Assembly (NCBI GenBank): GCA_045632265.1
Contig: JAZQWG010000027.1
Coordinates: 68,173-132,172 of the forward strand
DNA from: Scatosoma sp045632265
GTDB lineage: Bacteria; Bacillota; Clostridia; Christensenellales; Borkfalkiaceae
Length of the DNA: 64,000 nucleotides
Reading direction: 5' to 3'
Shown here in pieces: positions 1-7,312 of the stretch. The first letter of the stretch is position 1. Each line of letters opens with the position of its first letter. The notes under the pieces are model-generated. The model worked only from the letters and a program-made list of their open reading frames with translations, did not search any database and was not told the origin of the DNA. Made by a program: the position numbers and the translations under genes.

Positions 1-1302
1 TTGCGTTCTCGAAACTTCCGCAAACGCACCGCTGTCTTCAATGGCGTTGCCGCTTGCATCCACCGCATCCAAAGGATCAAGCACGGTGAATTGCGCGCTG
101 GGGTTGGAAACCTTTACTTGTCTTGCAACGTCAATCAAGTTGGTAATCGAAGGATCTGCGATATACACGGCGCCTTTGCCCGTTGCGTAGTCGCTGATAC
201 GTTGCGAATCTTGTTTGTTCGAGTGGTTCTTTTCCCAAATGCCGTCTTTTTGCCACTTGTATTCGTAATTCAACACCGTTTGATAGCCTTCGCTAAGCCA
301 GCCGGGAACAACTTCTTTTACGCTGCCGTCCGCATTGTAGTTGATTGCGCTGTATTGATAACCCGCCGTGCCGCAAGCGCCCGCCAAAAGGGTGAATTCC
401 AAATCGTAATAGTTGCCGATGATAGGCATGGTACATTCGGGGATTTGCGCCTTCATCTTGTAAACCATGTCTTCAAAGTCTTTAATCGTACGGCAATGTT
501 TCAACGTGCCGCCCGAAGCAGCCGCTGCGTACGCCGTGTCCGTATAACCTACTCTTTCCATGTAATCTTTGCGGATAAGGATAGATTTCATCTTCGTCTT
601 ATTTACGGAAGGAATACCGATGATTTCGTCTTCCATCGTCGTCGTTGCATAGAACGCTTTTCTATCCACTGCGCGACGAATATCGTAGAACCCTTCAATG
701 TAGTTTGCAAGGTTGAGCGTGACGTTTTGACCAAGCACCGTATCGTTCAAGCCCGCTTGACCAAGATAGCCAACCGCTGCGTCCCAATCGCCGCCCGCCA
801 TAACTGCACCAAACTTATTATTAAAGGTTGCGTGCGATTCGTACATGATTTGCAAGTCGAGATTCAAGCCCGTGTCTTGCTTGAATTTTTGTTCAATTGC
901 TTGTTCTACGCTCGCTTCTTCAGATCCTTGTTGATATACGCCGTAAACTTGGCTTTCGTCAAGGTAGATGGTGATTTTGCCCGTGCCTTGGCTTACCTTG
1001 CTATAATCGGTGGTGCCGATAATTTCTTCTTCACCGCCACCGCCGCCTGCTTCATAGCCGTCGTTCCAACCTGCGTTATAACCATCGTTGTACGCGCCGT
1101 CTTCGTACGCATCGTCATAGCCGTCGCTCCAGCCCTTGCCAAAGCCCGCTTCATAACCGGCGTTAAAGCCCGCGTTGTAGCCGGCATCGTACGCATCGTC
1201 TTTCGTCGTTCCGTTTTCCCCTATTCCGTTATCGCAGCCGACAACACTAAAAGCCATCATCATTGCCAATGCGCCAACGGTAATTCTCTTTATCTTTTTC
1301 AT
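1..1302 (-). CDS. Sugar ABC transporter solute-binding lipoprotein, cut by the window edge
   Basis: The frame opens with ATG at 1302 behind an AAGGAGA ribosome binding site and runs off the left edge, so only the first 434 codons are present. The N-terminus is a lipoprotein signal peptide with its lipobox ending at Cys23 (VVGC). Residues 38-86 are a low-complexity stretch of aromatic-X-X-Gly repeats (YNAG, FNAG, YEAG, WNDG), followed by a Gly/Glu linker. From about residue 100 the protein resembles family 1 (LplA/CUT1) extracellular sugar-binding proteins, with a lobe rich in Trp and Tyr. It lies 30 bp after two permease genes on the same strand, which supports a role as their cell-surface substrate receptor. 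The substrate cannot be read from the sequence. The repeat linker is unusual for this family. Confidence 0.85.
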   Translation of the reverse strand, partial: MKKIKRITVGALAMMMAFSVVGCDNGIGENGTTKDDAYDAGYNAGFNAGYEAGFGKGWSDGYDDAYEDGAYNDGYNAGWNDGYEAGGGGGEEEIIGTTDYSKVSQGTGKITIYLDESQVYGVYQQGSEEASVEQAIEQKFKQDTGLNLDLQIMYESHATFNNKFGAVMAGGDWDAAVGYLGQAGLNDTVLGQNVTLNLANYIEGFYDIRRAVDRKAFYATTTMEDEIIGIPSVNKTKMKSILIRKDYMERVGYTDTAYAAAASGGTLKHCRTIKDFEDMVYKMKAQIPECTMPIIGNYYDLEFTLLAGACGTAGYQYSAINYNADGSVKEVVPGWLSEGYQTVLNYEYKWQKDGIWEKNHSNKQDSQRISDYATGKGAVYIADPSITNLIDVARQVKVSNPSAQFTVLDPLDAVDASGNAIEDSGAFAEVSRTQ

Positions 1303-1332
1303 CTTTACTTTCTCCTTAAAATTCGATTCCAC

Positions 1333-2196
1333 TTATTCCTTAACGCCGCCGACGAGTGCGCCACCGATAAAGAAACCCTGCAAGAAGGGATACACGATTA
1401 CGATAGGCACCATTGCCGTAATGATCGCCGCGCTGTAAACGCCTTGCGAGCTGATCGTAGGATCGCTACCCGCTTCACTAAGTCGAGTGTTCAAATCGTT
1501 CAAAATTGCTTGTACCGGCCACAAATTCTTGTGTGCGCTGTCCAAGAACAACGATGCTTGGAACCAGTCGTTCCAAACGGCAACCGCCGTGTAAAGGATA
1601 ATCGTTGCGATAATCGGGAAAGCAAGGGGCACGACGATTTTGTAAAGAACTTGGATGTTCGTCGCACCTTCAAGTTTTGCCGATTCTACAAACGATTCGG
1701 GCAAGCTTTTGAAGAAATTTTTGGCAAGCATGATGAACCATGCGTTTACGCCGCTGGGAAGGATGATTGCCCACATGCTGTTCAAAAGCCCCAAGTTTTT
1801 AATGATCAAATAGTAAGGAATCGTGCCGCCCGCAAAGAGCATCGGGATAACCAAGAAAATGTTGAAAAATTTCTTGCCTTGAAGCTCGGGACGGGTGACT
1901 GCATACGAATACAAGGAAACGTTGATAACCATGATTGCCGTCGCCGTAATCGTCATAAACGCCGAGTTGCCAAGCGCGCGCAAAATGGAAATGTCGTCGT
2001 TGCCGAAGATGTGGCGATACCACTTAAACGTAAAGCCACGGATAACGAGTGAATAACCGTGCGTTTGAATCGCATCAAACGAAGAGAAGGAAACGCAAAC
2101 GATCATAAGGAGTGGCAACACGAACATTGCCGAAAGCATGATCATTAAAATTATATTAAAAATGTCAAATGCTCTTTCGCTTCTTGATTTAACCAT
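1333..2196 (-). CDS. Carbohydrate ABC transporter permease (LplC/MalG type)
   Basis: A 287-residue integral membrane protein with about six hydrophobic segments. The first is at residues 15-37 (FNIILMIMLSAMFVLPLLM). The cytoplasmic EAA loop that docks the ATPase is visible near residue 190 (ESAKLEGATNIQ). Length and the C-terminal GGxKE ending match CUT1-family permeases. It sits between a second permease upstream (17 bp gap) and the binding protein downstream. No ATPase gene is present, so the importer probably uses a shared MsmX-like ATPase encoded elsewhere, as is known for LplABC-type systems. Start is the ATG at 2196 preceded by AAGGAGG. Confidence 0.92.
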   Translation of the reverse strand: MVKSRSERAFDIFNIILMIMLSAMFVLPLLMIVCVSFSSFDAIQTHGYSLVIRGFTFKWYRHIFGNDDISILRALGNSAFMTITATAIMVINVSLYSYAVTRPELQGKKFFNIFLVIPMLFAGGTIPYYLIIKNLGLLNSMWAIILPSGVNAWFIMLAKNFFKSLPESFVESAKLEGATNIQVLYKIVVPLAFPIIATIILYTAVAVWNDWFQASLFLDSAHKNLWPVQAILNDLNTRLSEAGSDPTISSQGVYSAAIITAMVPIVIVYPFLQGFFIGGALVGGVKE

Positions 2197-2213
2197 ATTT
2201 CCACCTCCTTGTT

Positions 2214-4067
2214 TTAGTAAGCGCCTTCAACGCCAAGTTTCTTAACGACCTTATTACTAATCGATACGATGATGAGTGCCGCAACGCCTTGCATTAAGCC
2301 CATCGCCGTCGTCGAGCTATACGCCGATACGTTGCCGCGTTGGTTGTAGATAACCATACCGAGAACTTCCGTCGTATCTCGAAGCGCCGTCGCGCCCCCT
2401 TGCGTCATCGTGTAAATTTGGTCGATGTCGTCTTTTACCAAGTTGCCTAAACTGAATATGATTTGAATACCGATTACGGGAAGAAGCCCAGGCAGCGTAA
2501 TGTGCCAAAGTTGTCCAAGCCGTCCCGCACCGTCGATTCTCGCCGCTTCGTAAAGCGCGGGGTTAATCGCCGTGATTGCCGCAAGGTAAACGATGGTCGA
2601 ATACCCAAGCGTTTTCCAAATGTAGGTAAAGGTAAGAATCGTTCTCCAATACTTCGGTTCTGTGTACCAGTCGATTTCCTTGCCGCCCAAGCCCATAATC
2701 AATTTGTTGAGAATACCGCCGCTTGCCCCGTCGGAAAGGAAGAGATAGGCAATACCGGAAATGGTCAACCAAGAAATGAAGTACGGGAAATAGGAAACCG
2801 TTTGCACCGTCTTTTTGAACGCGCCTTCTTTCAAATAACTAAACAACAGCGCAAGAAGCACTGCGCACAAGAAACCGAATATGAAACGCAAAAGCGCAAG
2901 CATAAACGTGTTGCCCGTTAATCGCCAGAAATCTACTGCGGGGTTGGTAAACAAGCTGTAGAAGTTTTTGAAACCGCCGTAAGCCGCCCACTCGCTTCCA
3001 AACATACCGTCCGCAATACGATAATTCTTAAACGCCATGATGATACCGCTCATAGGAAGGTACATGAACAAAATCAAGAGCACCATCGTAGGCACCATCA
3101 TCAAATACAAATCGTAATTTCTAAAGAACAATTTGGTGTTGTTGCTGCGTGCAATTTTCTTAAACCAGCCCTTGCAAATGCCAAGCACGGAAAGAATAAC
3201 GATGGCAGCGCCAAGCGCAATCACGCCCCAAAGCAAGATGGGGTTGAACTCAAGTTGCACGTAAACGCAACCGACGAAACAGTTCACCGTTTGGCCGGAA
3301 ATAACGGGATCGCCGTAGTTGTCGTAAGAAATTACTTCCGCATTGACGGCAACGGGCTTAACCTTAATCGTCGAATCGTTTACCACTTCGATATTTTGTC
3401 CGCCGTAAGCAATGACGTCACCCTTGAAAGAGAACGTGACGCTTTCCAAGCCTTCAATATCCGCAAAGAAGAAGGTGAACGCCTTGCCTCTCTTGTGTTG
3501 GGACATCAAGCCGTCTCTATCCAAAAATCCGGACGCACCCGCCGCGCGTTGTGCTTCCGTAGGCGATACGAGAATCGTCTTGCCCGTTTCTACGTGAACG
3601 GGGTTAAAGCCCAAAGCTTCGTCTTTGTCAAACTTGTAAAGATTGCCCGTGTACGACGAATAGGAACCGAAGCTACCGTTGCTCCAATTCTTCAACGTGT
3701 TCACAGAGTTGTTATCGTCCAAGAACTCCAACGAATCTTGATAGCCAAACGAACCAATACCCTTTATGTATTGAATACGCTTGAAGGAAATCACGATGGT
3801 ATAGTATTCCTCGCTTTCCGTCAAAGATTCCATCGTCAAACGGTGTTCGTCACCATCGGAAGCTACGCCAACGCTTTCAAAAATGTCGCGCATTTCGTCA
3901 CGAAGCGTGTTTTCCGAGATACCATCACCCTTTGCCACCGTAATCGTCGCTTGCCCCGAACCGTCACGATCGATTTCTACGTGCGCCGTAGAACACGAAC
4001 CGACGAAGAACAACATCAGGCATACAAGCAACATTACCAAAATTGGTTTGATTTGTCTCCTTTTCAT
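2214..4067 (-). CDS. LplB-type ABC permease fused to an N-terminal lipoprotein-like extracytoplasmic domain
   Basis: 617 residues, about twice the usual 300 for an LplB permease. The C-terminal half (about 310-617) is a normal CUT1 permease with six membrane segments and the EAA motif YEAARIDGAG. The N-terminal half begins with a lipoprotein-like signal (hydrophobic run, then FVGSC with Cys25). About 240 predicted extracytoplasmic residues follow, opening with a VEIDRDGSGQATITV-like strand that recalls LppM-type lipoprotein domains. A membrane helix at about 276-300 then leads into the permease. The frame is continuous with no sign of a misread stop. It is the first gene of the importer operon. 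The extra domain might act as a tethered receptor or sensor (inference). Start ATG 4067 follows AAAGA. Confidence 0.88.
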   Translation of the reverse strand: MKRRQIKPILVMLLVCLMLFFVGSCSTAHVEIDRDGSGQATITVAKGDGISENTLRDEMRDIFESVGVASDGDEHRLTMESLTESEEYYTIVISFKRIQYIKGIGSFGYQDSLEFLDDNNSVNTLKNWSNGSFGSYSSYTGNLYKFDKDEALGFNPVHVETGKTILVSPTEAQRAAGASGFLDRDGLMSQHKRGKAFTFFFADIEGLESVTFSFKGDVIAYGGQNIEVVNDSTIKVKPVAVNAEVISYDNYGDPVISGQTVNCFVGCVYVQLEFNPILLWGVIALGAAIVILSVLGICKGWFKKIARSNNTKLFFRNYDLYLMMVPTMVLLILFMYLPMSGIIMAFKNYRIADGMFGSEWAAYGGFKNFYSLFTNPAVDFWRLTGNTFMLALLRFIFGFLCAVLLALLFSYLKEGAFKKTVQTVSYFPYFISWLTISGIAYLFLSDGASGGILNKLIMGLGGKEIDWYTEPKYWRTILTFTYIWKTLGYSTIVYLAAITAINPALYEAARIDGAGRLGQLWHITLPGLLPVIGIQIIFSLGNLVKDDIDQIYTMTQGGATALRDTTEVLGMVIYNQRGNVSAYSSTTAMGLMQGVAALIIVSISNKVVKKLGVEGAY

Positions 4068-4309
4068 TTCTTTACCGCCTATTTGTGTAAATAATTTTAC
4101 TTATTATACATTATAATAAATATATTCTTGCATGAAAATAGCAATAATCGACTTTTTATTTAACAAAATTAAACCTTGCTGTCATAAAAAATACCTTTTT
4201 TTAACATTTTTTTATATTTTATTTAGCATTTTTTTACTTATGGACGGCAAATACTCGCAAAATGGCGTTTTTTATGTTATAATTTGTTAAATGGCATTTT
4301 GGGGGCAAA
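4068..4309. promoter_or_regulatory. AT-rich divergent control region of the importer operon and araC gene
   Basis: 242 bp between the minus-strand importer operon and the plus-strand AraC regulator. It is strongly AT-rich with T-tracts around 4195-4230. On the plus strand TATAAT lies at 4278-4283 with no good -35 box. On the minus strand two TATAAT-like hexamers occur around 4105-4120, also without a clear -35. Weak -35 boxes fit activator-dependent promoters of the AraC type (inference). Confidence 0.45.
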
Positions 4310-5203
4310 ATGAAAAATCTTGAAACGACAAAAAATAAATTTTTGAACGATTATAACTTCGTAAACGAGCCGAAAGTTTTTAACGATTTGCTTCTTTATC
4401 AGTTAGGGGAAATCTACTGTGAAGACGATGCGGTTTGTCCAACGCACACCCATCTTGATTTCTTCGAGCTGACTTTTATCGTGTCGGGAAAAGGGTTTAT
4501 TTATTGCGAAGACGAGCCGATTAAGGTGAAGAAAAACGATTTATTCGTTTCCCTGCCTTTTGAACAGCACAAAATCGTGTCCGATACGAAAGACCCGCTT
4601 CGCTATTATTTCATCTCGTTTAGCTTTGCGCCAAATTCTTCTTTCAAAACGGATATTTTGTACTCGCCCACCCTTTTGCACTTGCCTTCAACCCTTCGCA
4701 CGCACAACTCGCAATCGTGGGAAAACCATTTTATCAACCTACTTTCGACGATACAAGAGAACAACAAGTTTTCCGATTTGAAGTTTGAATTGATGGTGAA
4801 AACGCTGTGCATTTCCCTTTGGCAAACGTGCAACTCTATCCCCACCAAGCAATATTCTTCCCCCAAATGCGTGGAAGAACGCAATCTTTTCTACAAGATT
4901 ATCCACTACATCGACGAGCATTTGACCAAGATTGATAATTTAACGGAAATCGCCGATGCGTTGCACTATAACTACGTGTACATATCCCGTATCTTCAAGA
5001 TGAAATCGGGGAAATCTATCTATCAATATTTTTCGGAAAGGAAGCTTTTGCTTGCCGAACAGCTGCTTAAAGACGAAGCCATGTCCGTGACGAAGATTGC
5101 CGAACACCTTAATTATTCGTCCATTTACGTATTTAGCCGTAGCTTTAAGAAACACTTCGGGTTCAGCCCCAGCCTTTACGAAAAGAAACAAGAACAAGAA
5201 TAA
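4310..5203 (+). CDS. AraC-family transcriptional regulator with N-terminal cupin domain
   Basis: 297 residues. Residues 30-110 form a cupin-like sugar-sensing domain (PTHTHLDFFELTFIVSGKG, with the THTH metal or ligand strand). The C-terminal 100 residues are the double helix-turn-helix domain, with the family signature around YVYISRIFKMKSGKSIYQYF and a second helix-turn-helix ending in FSRSFKKHFGFSP. It is divergent from the sugar importer, the classic place for its local activator. Start ATG 4310 follows GGGGG; this G-rich site recurs before other genes in the window. Which sugar it senses is unknown. Confidence 0.93.
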   Translation: MKNLETTKNKFLNDYNFVNEPKVFNDLLLYQLGEIYCEDDAVCPTHTHLDFFELTFIVSGKGFIYCEDEPIKVKKNDLFVSLPFEQHKIVSDTKDPLRYYFISFSFAPNSSFKTDILYSPTLLHLPSTLRTHNSQSWENHFINLLSTIQENNKFSDLKFELMVKTLCISLWQTCNSIPTKQYSSPKCVEERNLFYKIIHYIDEHLTKIDNLTEIADALHYNYVYISRIFKMKSGKSIYQYFSERKLLLAEQLLKDEAMSVTKIAEHLNYSSIYVFSRSFKKHFGFSPSLYEKKQEQE

Positions 5204-5215
5204 TTTTTTACAGCA

Positions 5216-5245
5216 AAAAACGCCACGTCGCAACGTGGCGTTTTT
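5216..5245. terminator. Intrinsic terminator after araC
   Basis: A 12-bp perfect stem (AAAAACGCCACG with its complement) around loop TCGCAA, ending in T5. A-tract and T-tract flank both sides, so it could also stop transcription arriving from the minus-strand spoVAC gene. Confidence 0.85.
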
Positions 5246-5288
5246 GTATGCGTTTTTTATCTTTTATCCACTACGTTATGGCACTTTT

Positions 5289-5750
5289 TTATAGGAAAAG
5301 GTAAATTACCCCCACAATGGTACCTGCAAGCACCCCAAACACGATGATAGGCCCCGCAACGATAAACATTTTTGCCGCCATGCCGTACACCATGCCTTCC
5401 GTCTTAAATTCGATGGCAGGCGATGCCACCGAGTTGGCAAAACCCGTAATAGGCACAATCGAGCCTGCACCCGCATTTTTGCCTATGCGGTCGTACACGC
5501 CAAGCCCCGTCAAAAGCGTACCTAAAAAGATAAGGATAACGCTTACCGTGCCTGCAAGCTCGTCCCCGCTTAAATCGAAGGCGTAATCGAGAATATAGCG
5601 CAAAAATTGCCCTATACAACAGATAAATCCCCCTACCATGAACGCGCGGAAGCAGTTTTTGAAGTGCTCCGTGGGTGGCGCAAAGGAATTTACGTACGCC
5701 ACGTAGTTTTTGTTGTAGTTTTGCCGATTTTTCCCCGTCAAAGCGTACAT
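5289..5750 (-). CDS. spoVAC: Stage V sporulation protein AC (SpoVAC)
   Basis: 153 residues from the ATG at 5750, which directly follows AAAGGGGGT. A longer GTG start at 5798 is possible but has a poorer context. The protein has about four membrane segments and the SpoVAC hallmark GAGSIVPITGFANSVASPA followed by a MVYGMAAKMFIVAGP-like helix. SpoVA proteins form the inner-membrane channel that loads dipicolinic acid into the forespore and releases it at germination. Here spoVAC stands alone, without spoVAD or spoVAE next to it, which differs from Bacillus. Downstream is the terminator at 5216-5245. Confidence 0.93.
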   Translation of the reverse strand: MYALTGKNRQNYNKNYVAYVNSFAPPTEHFKNCFRAFMVGGFICCIGQFLRYILDYAFDLSGDELAGTVSVILIFLGTLLTGLGVYDRIGKNAGAGSIVPITGFANSVASPAIEFKTEGMVYGMAAKMFIVAGPIIVFGVLAGTIVGVIYLFL

Positions 5751-5901
5751 ACCCCCTTTGTTTTCCCTTTTTTCGCCCCTTTTGCAATAGGGAAACACGT
5801 TTCCCGCTCTTCTCTCGTTTTGCCGTTGTCTTCAAAAATTTCCACTTTGTTCATAACAATACTTTGTTTGTTTTTAGTGGCTTTTATACGCAAAAAAAGA
5901 A

Positions 5902-5934
5902 ATCCCCCTAAACGGCGCGCCGTTTGGGGGGGAT
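5902..5934 (-). terminator. Intrinsic terminator of the recR operon
   Basis: Long GC-rich inverted repeat (CCCCC TAAACGGCG / CGCCGTTT GGGGG). Read on the minus strand it is followed by T7, directly after recR. It is the end of the mrnC-to-recR gene string. Confidence 0.85.
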
Positions 5935-5939
5935 ATTGA

Positions 5940-6533
5940 TTATAAGGTGTTTCTTTCTACGAAAGCACGGGCAAGTGTGACGTCGTCCGTGTATTCGATT
6001 TCCGAGCCGATAGGAATACCGTGTGCAAGCCTCGTCACTTTCACGTCCAAGGGCTTGATGAGTTTAGCAAGATACATTGCCGTTGCATCGCCCGACACGT
6101 CGGGGTTGGTCGCCACGATAACTTCTTTCACTTCCCCCGTTTGCAAACGAGCAAGCAATTCTCTAATGCGGATATCGTTAGGCCCTACGCCTGCAAGCGG
6201 ATCGATAACGCCGTGCAATACGTGATATACCCCTTTGAATTCACGCAGCTTTTCAATCGCCGCAACGTCTTTTGGCTCTTTCACCACGCAAATCACGCTC
6301 TTTTCTCTCGTCTTGCAAATGGCGCAAGTGTCTTCTTCGGTGAAATTGCCACACACTTTGCAATAGCGTACCTTGCGCTTTACACCGATGATAGCATCGG
6401 CAAACGCACGAGCTTCCGCTTCGTTCATATCGATAATTTTGTAGGCGTAGCGTTGCGCCGTTTTTTTGCCCACCCCGGGCAATTTGGAAAACTCGTTGAC
6501 AAGTCTTCCGATCGGTTCAATAAAAATATCCAT
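5940..6533 (-). CDS. recR: Recombination mediator protein RecR
   Basis: 197 residues, the usual family length. The order is N-terminal helix-hairpin-helix (FSKLPGVGKKTAQRYAYKI), a four-cysteine zinc motif (CKVCGN...CAIC, residues about 57-72) and a Toprim domain with the ATNPDVSGDATAMYL signature. RecR works with RecO (and RecF) to load RecA onto SSB-coated DNA. It is the last gene of a minus-strand string with ybaB and dnaX, the widely conserved dnaX-ybaB-recR order, but 396 bp of repeat-bearing DNA separates it from ybaB. Confidence 0.97.
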   Translation of the reverse strand: MDIFIEPIGRLVNEFSKLPGVGKKTAQRYAYKIIDMNEAEARAFADAIIGVKRKVRYCKVCGNFTEEDTCAICKTREKSVICVVKEPKDVAAIEKLREFKGVYHVLHGVIDPLAGVGPNDIRIRELLARLQTGEVKEVIVATNPDVSGDATAMYLAKLIKPLDVKVTRLAHGIPIGSEIEYTDDVTLARAFVERNTL

Positions 6534-6672
6534 AGTTTAACCTTTTTTAAGTTGTAGATTTGTTGATTCCCCGTGTACGATTACGCAACAACCAAGCGCG
6601 CGTAAAAGATAGAACGGCTCGCCCGCGGTGGCTCACCGCAAAACGGCGTAGATACAAGCAAGGCAAAAGCCC

Positions 6673-6720
6673 ATCTTACGATACACTTGTTCGTGTAAAA
6701 ACAGCGTAGATACGAGCAAG
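6673..6720. repeat. 48-bp intergenic direct repeat, copy 1
   Basis: Nearly identical to 6783-6830, offset 110 bp (two to three mismatches). Contains the small inverted repeat ACAC...GTGT and the motif GCGTAGATACGAGCAAG. Confidence 0.75.
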
Positions 6721-6782
6721 ACGCGAAGGGCGCGGATTTGCCGACAGGAGTGTACAAAAGCGTACACGAGCAAGGCAAGCCT

Positions 6783-6830
6783 ATCTTACGATACACTTGT
6801 TTGTGTAAAAACGGCGTAGATACGAGCAAG
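6783..6830. repeat. 48-bp intergenic direct repeat, copy 2
   Basis: Second copy of the repeat at 6673-6720. The pair, with two shorter partial copies, suggests an interspersed REP-like element. Confidence 0.75.
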
Positions 6831-6929
6831 GCAAGGAGAGCGAGGAAAACCCGAGGGCGCGTACAGATACGTACGTAACCGAGGGTTGCCGCAGCGCGAC
6901 GCCGCATTGCGACGTATATACGTCGTTTT

Positions 6930-7262
6930 TTAGAGCATGCCGCCTAACGAGCCCATATTGCCGTACTTACCCATTTTTTCTTCGTAAACTTTGTCGGCTT
7001 TTGCATAGCCGTCGTTGATGGCTGCCATGATTAAGTCTTCCAACATTTCCACGTCCGTGGGATCAACGATGCTTTCGTCAAGTTCGATGCCGTTGATAAT
7101 CTTTTTTGCGTTCATATACACAACGACAGCTTCGCCCGCCGCCGTACCAACGACTTCCCAATCATCTAAAAGTTCTGCCGTCTTTTCCATTTCTTCTTGC
7201 ATTTTTTGTGCTTGACGCATCAACGTTTGCATATTGTTGTTGCCACCTTTGAAACCTGCCAT
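6930..7262 (-). CDS. YbaB/EbfC family nucleoid-associated protein
   Basis: 110 residues. The N-terminal helix NMQTLMRQAQKMQEEMEK, the central VVYMNAKKIINGIELDES strand region and the EMLEDLIMAAINDGY helix are diagnostic. Family members bind DNA as dimers and are usually encoded beside dnaX and recR, as here. Start ATG 7262 lies behind GGAGGAAG. The protein is 51 bp downstream of dnaX on the same strand. Confidence 0.95.
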   Translation of the reverse strand: MAGFKGGNNNMQTLMRQAQKMQEEMEKTAELLDDWEVVGTAAGEAVVVYMNAKKIINGIELDESIVDPTDVEMLEDLIMAAINDGYAKADKVYEEKMGKYGNMGSLGGML

Positions 7263-7312
7263 TTTCTTCTTCCTCCGATTGTTGCTATATTGTTGCTATA
7301 ATTATTCTATAA

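Larger units (their letters stand above)
6534..6929. other. Gene-free spacer with diverged direct repeats between recR and ybaB
   Basis: About 400 bp without a convincing gene. An open minus-strand frame (6581-6907) is made of repeats and is not protein-like. Short copies related to ACGGCGTAGATACGAGCAAG occur around 6640, 6697, 6754 and 6817. The spacer interrupts an otherwise compact conserved operon. Confidence 0.6.

Noticed and set aside
1..2052. Long plus-strand open frame across the binding protein and permease genes
   Set aside because: It lies opposite clear minus-strand genes, has a Arg/Phe/Val-rich composition typical of antisense frames, and has no domain.
6581..6907. Minus-strand frame in the recR-ybaB spacer
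   Set aside because: Built from diverged repeats, Cys/Leu-rich without a fold, and no ribosome binding site.
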